Positions 53,156-60,727 of a DNA stretch of 64,000 nucleotides are shown piece after piece. Origin of the DNA: Verrucosispora sp. NA02020 (GTDB lineage Bacteria > Actinomycetota > Actinomycetes > Mycobacteriales > Micromonosporaceae); the NCBI RefSeq assembly GCF_013364215.1, contig NZ_CP054923.1, positions 4,216,001 to 4,280,000 of the forward strand. The letters are read 5' to 3'. A program made the position numbers and the translations under genes. Each line of letters begins with the position of its first letter. The stretch's first letter is position 1. Below the pieces are notes generated by a model. It searched no databases, was not told the DNA's origin, and worked only from the letters and a program-made list of their open reading frames with translations.

Positions 53156-53631
53156 CGGCGGGTCGAGGCGACGGCCGCCCGCGCCTCGCTCATCCCCTGG
53201 TTGGCCAACGCGTCCGCCCGCTCGTTCTCCGGGTGCCCGTTGTGGCCCTTGACCCACAGCCAGGTGACCTGGTGCCGGGCGCAGGCCGCCTCCAGCCGCT
53301 GCCACAGGTCGGCGTTCTTCACCGGTTGCTTCGCCGCGGTCCGCCAACCGTTGCGCTTCCACGAGGCCAGCCAACTGGTGATGCCGTTGCGGACGTACGT
53401 GCTGTCGGTGTGCAGCTCGACGGTGACCGGCCGGGTCAGGCTCTCCAGGGCCTCGATGGCGGCCATCAGCTCCATCCGGTTGTTGGTGGTCGGTGTCGCC
53501 TCACCACCACACAGCTCCCGCTCGTGGGAGCCGTACCGCAGCAGGACACCCCAGCCGCCCGGGCCGGGATTGCCGCTGCACGCACCGTCGGTCCAGATCC
53601 GCACCACCCGACCGGCCGCCTCGTCCACCAT
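53152..53631 (-). CDS. rnhA: Ribonuclease HI
   Basis: 159 residues, complete DEDD active site: [17 protein letters not shown] (Asp about 14), [10 protein letters not shown] (Glu), [12 protein letters not shown] (Asp), and [10 protein letters not shown] (Asp). Cleaves RNA in RNA-DNA hybrids. [16 protein letters not shown] is classical. Normal length. ATG 53631. Convergent with, and overlapping, the pentapeptide gene. Confidence 0.96.
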   Translation of the reverse strand: MVDEAAGRVVRIWTDGACSGNPGPGGWGVLLRYGSHERELCGGEATPTTNNRMELMAAIEALESLTRPVTVELHTDSTYVRNGITSWLASWKRNGWRTAAKQPVKNADLWQRLEAACARHQVTWLWVKGHNGHPENERADALANQGMSEARAAVASTRR

Positions 53632-53694
53632 GGGGCAAACCTACCGAAGGCTCCCCCGACGGCCGGGCCCGGCACCCCGGTGCGACCGGGCGGG

Positions 53695-54939
53695 TCAGCG
53701 GGGCGGGGCGTCCGCGTCCGACGGGGCGACCACGGCGGGCGGGACGGTCCAGGGCGGACGGCGGCCCGGCGCGATCCGGTCGCGGAGCCGACCGGCCGCG
53801 TCGGCCACACCGGCGGTCACCATCGGCAGCATCCGGGTGGAGCGCATCACCGCCAGGTCCTCGGCGCGGGTGGTGCCGCCGTCGAGGAACCGCAGCACCC
53901 GCGACGGCGGGTTGCGGTCGAACAGCCGACCGAAGAACTCCGGACCGCCGACCAGGTCCCGGTCCAGGGCCCGCAACGCCACCGCGTCCATCCAGCGGTG
54001 CCGAGGCGGGTACGCCGACGCCGGCACCGGGTCCCGACCGGCGGCCACCTCCCGGGCCACCTGCTCGGCCTGGCGGTGCATCGCCGAGAACGTGAAGCCG
54101 GTCGACGGGCGGGTGGCGCCGCCGGCCGTGCCGAGACGGACCACCCGGGGCGACGGTCGGGCCACGAACGGCCCGTCGGTCATCGGGATGACGCCGTTCT
54201 CCACCTCGGTCACCGTGAGCCGGGCCGGATCGAGCCCGAGCAGGTCCCGGTAGCCGGCCAGGGCCGCGTCGTACGCCGCCGAGGTGAGCAGGTCCGGTCC
54301 GAACTCGGTGTACTCGACCAGGGCGTACCGGCTGTCGACCGGTAACACGTAGCCGAACGAGACGCCCCGGACCGGTTGCGGGGTGCGGAAGTCCATCAGC
54401 ACGGCCCGTTCCGGGTCGAACACCGGCCGGTCCGCCGCCAGCCACCAGCCACGGAAGTGCTGCAACCAGTTCGTCCGGCCGGGTCGACGCGGTGGCCGGG
54501 GCCGGGAGTCCAGCACCCAGGCGGCACGCAGGGGGCCGTCGCCGGTACGCACCACCACCCGGTCGCCCTCGTCGTGCACCTCCTCGGCACCGGCGACGAT
54601 CCGCCGTACCCCGAGACGCCGTTCCGCCTCGGCGGCCCGGTCGTAGATCGGGCCGGAGCGCAGCATCGCGTACCGCAGGGGGTTCAGGTCCAGGGTGCGG
54701 TGCGTGCCGGGCGTCACCACCTCGACCTGCGTCCAGCTCGCGACGAGCAGCTCGTCCAGGTCGTTGCCGGGCTCGTCCCAGAACGCCCACGTGCGGTCCT
54801 GGCCACGCCGGTGCACCGGGTCGACGACCGCGATCCGCAGGTCGCGTACGCCGTGCCGGGCCAACGCGGCCAGCACCAGCGAGGCGGCACCACCCCCGCC
54901 GACCAGGGCGAGATCGACGTCGACCGGCGCGGAACTCAT
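53695..54939 (-). CDS. Lycopene beta-cyclase (CrtY/CrtL type)
   Basis: 414 residues: VDLALVGGGGAASLVLAAL (dinucleotide fold), DRTWAFWDEPG near 45, PQPVRGVSFGYVLPVDSRYALVEYTEF (about 184-210), MTDGPFVARPSPRVVRLGTAGGATRPSTGFTFSAM (in parts, about 250-285), and a late FFGRLFDRNPPSRVLRFLDGGT. These mark the CrtY-type cyclase that forms beta-rings on lycopene. No other carotenoid gene is in the window. ATG 54939; GTG 54957 would add six residues. Confidence 0.92.
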   Translation of the reverse strand: MSSAPVDVDLALVGGGGAASLVLAALARHGVRDLRIAVVDPVHRRGQDRTWAFWDEPGNDLDELLVASWTQVEVVTPGTHRTLDLNPLRYAMLRSGPIYDRAAEAERRLGVRRIVAGAEEVHDEGDRVVVRTGDGPLRAAWVLDSRPRPPRRPGRTNWLQHFRGWWLAADRPVFDPERAVLMDFRTPQPVRGVSFGYVLPVDSRYALVEYTEFGPDLLTSAAYDAALAGYRDLLGLDPARLTVTEVENGVIPMTDGPFVARPSPRVVRLGTAGGATRPSTGFTFSAMHRQAEQVAREVAAGRDPVPASAYPPRHRWMDAVALRALDRDLVGGPEFFGRLFDRNPPSRVLRFLDGGTTRAEDLAVMRSTRMLPMVTAGVADAAGRLRDRIAPGRRPPWTVPPAVVAPSDADAPPR

Positions 54940-55063
54940 CCGGTCACGCTGCCACACCGGCCCCGCCGTCGTGGTGTCAGGCCCCGATCAGGGTCGGCGC
55001 GACGGTCGATAGGGTCACCGCACCGGCGCGTCGCCGTGCCGCGTGCCGCCACCGGAGGACGTC

Positions 55064-56179
55064 ATGACCACCCGCGCCGCGAACACGCTCACCGCCCGCT
55101 GGGCCGCGACCCTCGACGACGAGGCCACCGTGCTCTCCGGCGCGGGCGTCTATCCGCTGCTGGCGCTGCTCGCCCGGTACGCGGACGGTCCGGCCCGGGA
55201 CGAACTGTCGGCCGTGGTCGGTGACCCGACGGGCGTGGACCTCACCGACTCCCCCACCACCCGGATGGCGCTCGGCTTCTGGGCACGGCGTGGCCTGCCG
55301 CTGTCCGAGCGGTGGCGCACCGAGATACCGGCCGCCCTGCGCGGCGAACTCACCGGGGACGAGGCCGTCGACCAGGCAGCGTTGGACGCGTGGGCGGCCG
55401 CGCGGACCGACGGACGGATCACCGCCATGCCGGTACGCGCCACCAGCGGGACGGCGATGGTCCTGGCCAGCGCGCTGTCGGTGCTCACCACCTGGAAGAA
55501 GCCCTTCGACAACACGCGGTGCCGGCCCACCGACGGTCCCTGGGCCGGACAGGATCTCGCCGGCCTGCGCCGACGCGGCCGCGACCTGGACGCCCTGCGG
55601 GTGGTCGACGCCGTCGGCGGGCCGGTGAGCCTGCTGACGGTCGAGGGCACCGAGGACGTCGACGTCCTCCTCGCCCTGGGTCCCGCCGGACACGGTCCCG
55701 CCGAGGTGCTGCCCGCCGCGATCGGCGTACTCGACGGGGACGCCCCCGCCCTGCCGCTCACCGCCGGGCCGGGCGTGACCGAGCAGATCGTCGACGCCTC
55801 GGACGCCACCCCCGAGTTGACGGTCTCCACCGTCGCGTTCACCGTCGACGCCTCCCACGACCTGCTGCGGCAGCCCGGTCTGTTCGGGCTGACGGCCGCG
55901 ACCGACGCCACCGGGGATCACTTCCCCGGAATCACCGCGCGGCTGTCCGTCACGCAGGCCGTGCAGAACGCCACCGCCACCTTCCACGCCACCGGCTTCT
56001 CCGCCGCCGTGGTGACGGCCTTCGCGATGCGGGCCGGTGCGATGCGCCCACGGGCCACCGCACGCAAGCGGCTGGTCGAGTTGACCGTCGACCGGCCGTT
56101 CGGCTTCGTCGCCGTACACCGACCGACGAACCTGGTCCTCGTAGCCGGCTGGGTCACCCACCCCGCCGTCGTCGTGTAA
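55064..56179 (+). CDS. Serpin-family protein
   Basis: 371 residues with the serpin ends: ANTLTARWAATLDDEATVLSGAGVYPLLALLA at the start (in parts), TVSTVAFTVDASHDLL, and the C-terminal DRPFGFVAVHRPTNLVLVAGWVTHP. The reactive loop should be in TGFSAAVVTAFAMRAGAM (about 318-335). No signal peptide, so the protein should be cytoplasmic. Bacterial serpins inhibit proteases irreversibly; the target is unknown. ATG 55064 has GGAGG six bases upstream. Its stop lies in palindromic element copy D. Confidence 0.88.
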   Translation: MTTRAANTLTARWAATLDDEATVLSGAGVYPLLALLARYADGPARDELSAVVGDPTGVDLTDSPTTRMALGFWARRGLPLSERWRTEIPAALRGELTGDEAVDQAALDAWAAARTDGRITAMPVRATSGTAMVLASALSVLTTWKKPFDNTRCRPTDGPWAGQDLAGLRRRGRDLDALRVVDAVGGPVSLLTVEGTEDVDVLLALGPAGHGPAEVLPAAIGVLDGDAPALPLTAGPGVTEQIVDASDATPELTVSTVAFTVDASHDLLRQPGLFGLTAATDATGDHFPGITARLSVTQAVQNATATFHATGFSAAVVTAFAMRAGAMRPRATARKRLVELTVDRPFGFVAVHRPTNLVLVAGWVTHPAVVV

Positions 56180-56230
56180 GGAAGGGCCCCCTGCTAACGC
56201 CTGGTGTATAGGAAGGGACCCCTCCTAACA
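56175..56230. repeat. Palindromic intergenic element, copy D
   Basis: Arms TGTAAGGAAGGGCCCC and AGGAAGGGACCCCTCCTAACA pair with a few G-T and mismatched positions. The inner text CCTGCTAACGCCTGGTGTATAGGA is that of copies A and C. The serpin stop codon (56177-56179) is in the left arm, as the exporter stop is in copy C. Confidence 0.8.
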
Positions 56231-56256
56231 TCTCCGCCACGGCAGACGCAGACGCC

Positions 56257-56294
56257 GCCGGCCGGCACCCCGGGTTGCGGGTACCGGCCGGCAG
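56257..56294 (-). terminator. Terminator hairpin of the 56.3/56.7 kb lysozyme-like units
   Basis: Same core as at 26216 and 32793 (GCCGGCCGGCACCC / GGGTACCGGCCGGC) but with one mismatch and an 8-nt loop. Confidence 0.7.
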
Positions 56295-56300
56295 CGTTCT

Positions 56301-57018
56301 TGCTCCCCCTTGTGCGAGGAAAGTCTGTTCGGTGTGGGGTCAGCTGTTCCAGTGCTCGGCGACCAGATCAGCGGCCTGCTGCTCCCACTGGGCGTAGTGA
56401 TCCGGGAACGCCGACACCTGCACCGTCTGGGCGGCGACGGTCAACGGCATGTCCTCCCAGCCGTCGACCTGCTTCAAACCCTTCAGAAACGCCAGGGTCG
56501 AGTACTCGGGGTCGGTGATCTGCTCCACCGTGCCCCAACCACTGGACGGACGCTGCTGGAACAAACCCTGCGAATCATGATCGTTGCGGTCACCCAGATG
56601 ACCCAGGTTCTCCAACTTCGACTCCTGAAACGCCGTACCGATCGCGATCACCGCGGCACTGCTCCCCCTTGTGCGAGGAAAGTCTGTTCGGTGTGGGGTC
56701 AGCTGTTCCAGTGCTCGGCGACCAGATCAGCGGCCTGCTGCTCCCACTGGGCGTAGTGATCCGGGAACGCCGACACCTGCACCGTCTGGGCGGCGACGGT
56801 CAACGGCATGTCCTCCCAGCCGTCGACCTGCTTCAAACCCTTCAGAAACGCCAGGGTCGAGTACTCGGGGTCGGTGATCTGCTCCACCGTGCCCCAACCA
56901 CTGGACGGACGCTGCTGGAACAAACCCTGCGAATCATGATCGTTGCGGTCACCCAGATGACCCAGGTTCTCCAACTTCGACTCCTGAAACGCCGTACCGA
57001 TCGCGATCACCGCGGCAC
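56301..57018. repeat. Tandem direct duplication, 2 x 359 bp
   Basis: 56301-56659 and 56660-57018 appear identical base for base. Each unit runs from TGCTCCCCCTTGTGCGAGG to ...CCGCGGCAC. The second unit is the 3' two-thirds of copy 4 plus its downstream region; the first is the extra unit that forms a truncated gene. No insertion sequence is at the joint. Perfect identity points to a very recent event or an assembly error. Confidence 0.9.
56340..56657 (-). pseudogene. Truncated lysozyme-like gene (C-terminal fragment)
   Basis: About 105 codons, identical to residues 91-195 of copy 4 (VIAIGTAFQESKLENLGHLG to AEHWNS), without signal peptide, start or promoter of its own. It arose from the 359-bp tandem duplication. 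It lies just downstream of the intact gene on the same strand. A GTG at 56651 could start translation, but a signal-less secreted domain would not be functional. Confidence 0.85.
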
Positions 57019-57286
57019 GCTCGTCCATACCAGCCTTCTTCGTCGCCGCGATGATCGCCTTCGCGTTGCCGACCTGCTCATCGTCCAGATCGATACGCGA
57101 CTGGGCACCCTGCACACCATGCGGAATCAGCTTGCCGCTGTCGGGCTTGTCCGCCTGCACCGCCACCAACGAACCAGCCGTGACGGGGGTGGCGTCCACC
57201 TGCCCGATCGGACCAGCGAACACACCACCGGCAAACGCGAGACCGGCAACACCGAGAACACTCTTACGCAACAGCTTCGAGTTCAT
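56699..57286 (-). CDS. Secreted lysozyme-fold (transglycosylase-like) protein, copy 4
   Basis: 195 residues, the same protein as copy 1 at 26296-26883 (no difference seen): signal peptide, spacer, putative catalytic Glu102 and NDHDSQGLFQQRPSSGWGT. Yet its promoter region matches copy 2 rather than copy 1. ATG 57286 follows GGAGCTTGTG. Three ECF-type promoters lie upstream; downstream come the truncated tandem copy and the terminator. Confidence 0.87.
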   Translation of the reverse strand: MNSKLLRKSVLGVAGLAFAGGVFAGPIGQVDATPVTAGSLVAVQADKPDSGKLIPHGVQGAQSRIDLDDEQVGNAKAIIAATKKAGMDERAAVIAIGTAFQESKLENLGHLGDRNDHDSQGLFQQRPSSGWGTVEQITDPEYSTLAFLKGLKQVDGWEDMPLTVAAQTVQVSAFPDHYAQWEQQAADLVAEHWNS

Positions 57287-57439
57287 CACAAGCTCCATTC
57301 GGGGGTAGACGCCACCCACAGGGGGATCGAGAGTGACGCAAACGCCGTCAGGCGCTAGAAGAAAGGGGAAATCCGACGGCACCACGGGCCCGAGAAGGGG
57401 AATCAGCGGATCCGGCTTTGCGGCGTCGGGTCAATACAC

Positions 57440-57680
57440 AACCACCTGGCAGCCCGCATCATTCCCAGGCCATCCACCAGCCTGACGCGGCGCCGGGACC
57501 AGGTATAACCACCGACCGGGCCAGGTCATTCCGACACCCGCCCGCCACCAATCCGGCGCAGCGAGAATCCGTCGGCCACCCTACGCGGGAGCGAGAATCC
57601 GTCGGCCACCAGCCTGCGCGGGGTGAGGTCCTGCGCGGTCAGCCACCCGATTACAACGCCCCGACCCCACCCCGGATTCC
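57440..57680 (-). promoter_or_regulatory. Array of three ECF-type promoters (GGAAT-N18-GTT)
   Basis: Exact motifs on the minus strand at 57680-57655, 57532-57507 and 57465-57440. The nearest gives a leader of about 150 nt before copy 4. The gap between the two distal motifs is longer here because it holds the 20-bp repeat at 57561-57610. With the inverted repeat at 57777-57836 this accounts for much of the gene-free stretch 57287-58229; the remaining 57840-58100 is a G-rich run in which I see nothing. Confidence 0.8.
57561..57610. repeat. Short tandem direct repeat inside the promoter array
   Basis: GCGAGAATCCGTCGGCCACC occurs at 57561-57580 and again at 57591-57610, period 30 bp. It widens the space between two ECF promoters relative to the copy 2 array. 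Confidence 0.7.
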
Positions 57681-57776
57681 ACCCAACCCCCACCCACCCG
57701 CATCCGACAAACGGACATTCGGCGTGAAAAGCGCGTCAGCCCATCTCCGCCGCCGCCCGCCTTGCGCGCCAACCCC

Positions 57777-57836
57777 GTTGATCAAGAAGTTTGGGGCGGA
57801 TAGCAGAGGATCCGCGACTTAAACTTCTTGATCAAC
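57777..57836. repeat. Perfect inverted repeat with TTGATCAA arms
   Basis: Outer arms GTTGATCAAGAAGTTT (57777-57792) and complement (57821-57836) are perfect, 16 bp; an inner stem GCGGAT / ATCCGC (57796-57801 and 57810-57815) lies in the loop. Partner of the element at 33873-33933, with shared flanking text on the left. Confidence 0.8.
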
Positions 57837-58229
57837 TCATCCAGGGCGGGCGGCCGGGCGGCCGGGCGGGGCCGGGGCTGGGGCGGGGCCGGGCGCGCTG
57901 GGGCGGGGGGACTTGGGGGAATTGGGTGGTGGGAACGGGACGGCTGCCACGATCGGCGCGACTCCGTGTCGACCTCGCCTTCCGCCCACCGGTCCCACTG
58001 CGCGGCAGGCCGACATCGACCGGATGCGCCGGACCGCCGGGCCCGTGGCGGGACCTTCCGCGACGCCCGAGGCGGTCGGGCGGACACGTGACGGCAACGA
58101 AGATTTCTCATTTTCACCGGATCGGGTCCCAAGCCCACCTAGTGTTGGGCACACCGGTGCTAGTCGCGGAGTTGGCCACCCGAACGACGTCCCACGCAGT
58201 CAGCGGACGAAAAGTGAGGGAAGACGCGT

Positions 58230-58721
58230 ATGAAGGCAACCAGAGTTCTCGTACCGGCTGCGGGCAGCATCGCCTTGGGCGCGCTGCTCATGCCCGGAGT
58301 CGCCTGGGCGGACACCACGGTGTCACCGGCGACGACCCCGGTCGGGGGGACGGTCGTGCTCACCGCGACCACCTGCAACCCGAGCACCGGAGACGCGCTG
58401 TTCCGCGTCACCGGACCCGATCGGGACCAGAACGTACGCTCCACCACCGCCGCAGCCGGCGGCGGCCTGAGCGCCGAACTGTTCACCGCAGGTTTCACCC
58501 TCGGCACCTACACGGTGGCCGCCACCTGCGGAGACGGCACCTCGGACGGCAGCACCACGTTCACGGTCACCCCGATCGGTGGCGCCCAGGCCGGGGGCCG
58601 CACGAGCGACGACGGGCTCGGCACCCTGACCACCGGGGCGACCCTGATCGCCACCGCACTCGGTGGCGGCGTCATCCTGGCCCGCCGCCGCCGGCACGCC
58701 GAGGCCGCCGCGCGTCTCTGA
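58230..58721 (+). CDS. Secreted, C-terminally anchored protein next to a sortase
   Basis: 163 residues: signal peptide (MKATRVLVPAAGSIALGALL, cleavage after AWA near 27), a beta-rich Ig-like middle (TTVSPATTPVGGTVVLTATTCN, and TYTVAATCGDGTSDGSTTFTV; two Cys may form a disulfide), then GTLTTGATLIATALGGGVILARRRRH at the end: a short polar motif, hydrophobic helix and Arg cluster. This is the layout of a sortase substrate, but LTTG is not LPxTG. ATG 58230 has a GAGGGAAG upstream. The sortase gene starts 125 nt downstream. Confidence 0.82.
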   Translation: MKATRVLVPAAGSIALGALLMPGVAWADTTVSPATTPVGGTVVLTATTCNPSTGDALFRVTGPDRDQNVRSTTAAAGGGLSAELFTAGFTLGTYTVAATCGDGTSDGSTTFTVTPIGGAQAGGRTSDDGLGTLTTGATLIATALGGGVILARRRRHAEAAARL

Positions 58722-58846
58722 CGCGCCGGCACACCCCATCCATCCTGCGACGGGTGCCCGCGCCGTACGCCACGGTGCGGGCACCCGAGGGATACCGCAC
58801 GGCAGGTGTCCCGACAGCCGTCTGACTCTCGCGATCGGAGGTGACC

Positions 58847-59455
58847 GTGCGGGCATACCACGGGGGGCGCGTGCTGCTCACGCTGGTCGCGGCCGTCGGA
58901 GTAGCGCTGGTGGGCGCGGGGATCGGGCGGCTGCCGGCCGGGCCGCCGCAGCCCGACGGCGCTCCGCACCGGGCCGGCACCGCGCCGAGCCTGCCGCCGC
59001 TGCCGCGCGCCGACCCCGTCGAGGTGCGGATCGAGGCCATCGGCGTACGCGCTCCGCTGGTGCCGGTCGCCGCCGACGCCTCGGGCGCGCTGGAGGTGCC
59101 GTCGCTGGACCGGCCGCAGGTCGCCGGGTGGTACCGACCCGGTGCCAGCCCGGGTGAGATCGGCAACGCGGTCCTGGTGGGCCACGTCGACTCCGGGGAC
59201 GGCCCGGCCGTCTTCTTCGAGTTGGGGCGGCTGCGCCCCGGCGACACCGTCCACATCACCCGGGTCGATGCCACGGTGGCCCGTTTCACCGTGGACGCGG
59301 TCGAGGCGTACCCGAAGGAGCGGTTCCCCACCGACCTGGTCTACGGTCCCGGCGGCCTGGCCGGGCTACGGCTGATCACCTGCGGCGGCCGGTTCGATCC
59401 GGCACGCGGCGAGTACGCCGACAACGTGATCGTCTTCGCGACCCGCACGGCGTGA
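58847..59455 (+). CDS. Class F sortase
   Basis: 202 residues: N-terminal membrane helix (VLLTLVAAVGVALVGAGIG, about 8-26), a Pro-rich spacer, then the sortase barrel with VRIEAIGVRAPLVPV, catalytic His in NAVLVGHVDSGDGPAVFF (about 110-127), catalytic Cys in LRLITCGGRFD (about 178) and the Arg that follows. Class F sortases are typical of actinobacteria and join proteins to the cell wall. GTG 58847 has GGAGG at the right distance; GTG 58841 would put the site too close. Confidence 0.9.
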   Translation: MRAYHGGRVLLTLVAAVGVALVGAGIGRLPAGPPQPDGAPHRAGTAPSLPPLPRADPVEVRIEAIGVRAPLVPVAADASGALEVPSLDRPQVAGWYRPGASPGEIGNAVLVGHVDSGDGPAVFFELGRLRPGDTVHITRVDATVARFTVDAVEAYPKERFPTDLVYGPGGLAGLRLITCGGRFDPARGEYADNVIVFATRTA

Positions 59456-59595
59456 ACCCGCACGTCCGAACCCCCGCAGCGTGAACCCGCACAGTGCGAA
59501 CCCGTCCGAGGTGAGCCCGCGCGGCCGGTGGCGTGCGTTCGACCATCCCGACGCCGGGAAGACCCGAGCGTCCACGGCAGACCCGAGGAGCAACG

Positions 59596-60141
59596 ATGGC
59601 CCAGGCAGCGATCAGGAAGAACACCGGAGCGGCCACGGCCGCGTCGTCGCGCACCACGACCAAGCGGAGCAGCCCGGCGACCAAGCGGTCTCCCGGGACG
59701 GCGGCCGCCACGAAGACGACCGGCAAGGCAGCCACCAGCAAGGCGGCGACCAGCAAGGCGGCCGGCAGGTCCACGAGCAGGAAGGCCACGGCCGGTACGG
59801 CAGCGGCGACCTCCGCCCGGACGGCGCGGAAGAAGGCCGTCTCCGCCACCGCGAGCCCGACCCGGCGTCCCACCGCCAAGGCGACCGCCGCGAAGAAGAC
59901 CGCTGTCGCGAAGAAGGCGCCTGCGGCGAAGAGGACGGCGGCGAAGACGGCACCGGCGGGCAAGGCCACCGGTGGCCGGGCGCCGGCCACGAAGACCACT
60001 ACGAAGAAGGCGGCGACCCGGAAGACGTCGGCCACCCAGGCCACCGCCGCGCGGTCCCGGGCGGCCGGAGCACCGAGGCCGGCGCGGAAGGCGACCACGA
60101 TGGAGTCTTTCGGCAGTCGGCGCGGCGCACGGACCCGCTGA
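59596..60141 (+). CDS. Histone H1-like Lys/Ala/Thr-rich protein
   Basis: 181 residues of low complexity, dominated by Lys, Ala, Thr, Arg and Ser, with many AAKKT, AAKRT and ATKTT-type repeats and a short C-terminus (TTMESFGSRRGARTR). Resembles the tails of HupB/Lsr2-type and histone H1-like proteins, which bind DNA without a fixed fold. ATG 59596 follows GAGGAG. No globular DNA-binding domain is present. It could compact DNA or bind nucleic acid; that is inferred from composition only. Confidence 0.75.
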   Translation: MAQAAIRKNTGAATAASSRTTTKRSSPATKRSPGTAAATKTTGKAATSKAATSKAAGRSTSRKATAGTAAATSARTARKKAVSATASPTRRPTAKATAAKKTAVAKKAPAAKRTAAKTAPAGKATGGRAPATKTTTKKAATRKTSATQATAARSRAAGAPRPARKATTMESFGSRRGARTR

Positions 60142-60344
60142 CCGGGGCGCTACCCGTCGGACAACCGGTGGAGGAAGCCCCGGGCCCGCTCGGTGATCTC
60201 CGGGCCGGAGCGCGATGGGCGCGGCACACCGTCCACCGCCTCCGATGTCCGGGGGCGCGCCACGCCCCCGGCGTCAGCCGTCGGGTCCGGTGTCGAGAGG
60301 ATGTCGAGGTGGCGAAGCGAGACAGGCGGACCGAGGTGACCGGG

Positions 60345-60716
60345 ATGTGCCCCTGCGGGCAGGGCATGCCGTACGCGGACTGCTGCGGGCGACTGCACCG
60401 TGGCGAGGCGGACGCGCCGACGGCCGAGGCGCTGATGCGCTCCCGGTACGCGGCCTTCGCCGTCGGCGACCACGCCTACCTGATGCGCAGCTGGCACTCC
60501 CGGACCCGTCCACCTCGCCTGCACCTCGACCCCGCCCAGCGGTGGACCGGGCTGGAGGTCGTCGGCACCGACGGGGGCGGGCTGTTCGACAGCACCGGGA
60601 CCGTGGAGTTCCGCGCCCACTACCGGGAGGGCCGCGATCCGGGCACGGTGACCGAACGCAGCCGCTTCGGCCGGGAGGACGGTCGCTGGGTCTACCTGGA
60701 TGCCGAGCGGCCCTGA
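60345..60716 (+). CDS. YchJ/UPF0225 family protein
   Basis: 123 residues. The N-terminus MCPCGQGMPYADCCGRLHRGE is a SEC-C-like zinc motif; the rest (TAEALMRSRYAAFAVGDHAYLMRSWHSRTRPP, then GTVEFRAHYREG and ERSRFGREDGRWVYLD) is the NTF2-like YchJ core. The molecular role is unknown. The start could be ATG 60345 or GTG 60336 or 60309; ATG has GAGG eight bases before. It converges on the MFS gene, 11 nt apart. Confidence 0.88.
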   Translation: MCPCGQGMPYADCCGRLHRGEADAPTAEALMRSRYAAFAVGDHAYLMRSWHSRTRPPRLHLDPAQRWTGLEVVGTDGGGLFDSTGTVEFRAHYREGRDPGTVTERSRFGREDGRWVYLDAERP

Positions 60717-60727
60717 GCCGGGCGGGG

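Noticed and set aside
59528..60196. Arg/Pro-rich ORF overlapping the histone-like gene in another frame
   Set aside because: It is a frame shadow of the Lys/Ala-rich gene, which has its own ribosome site.
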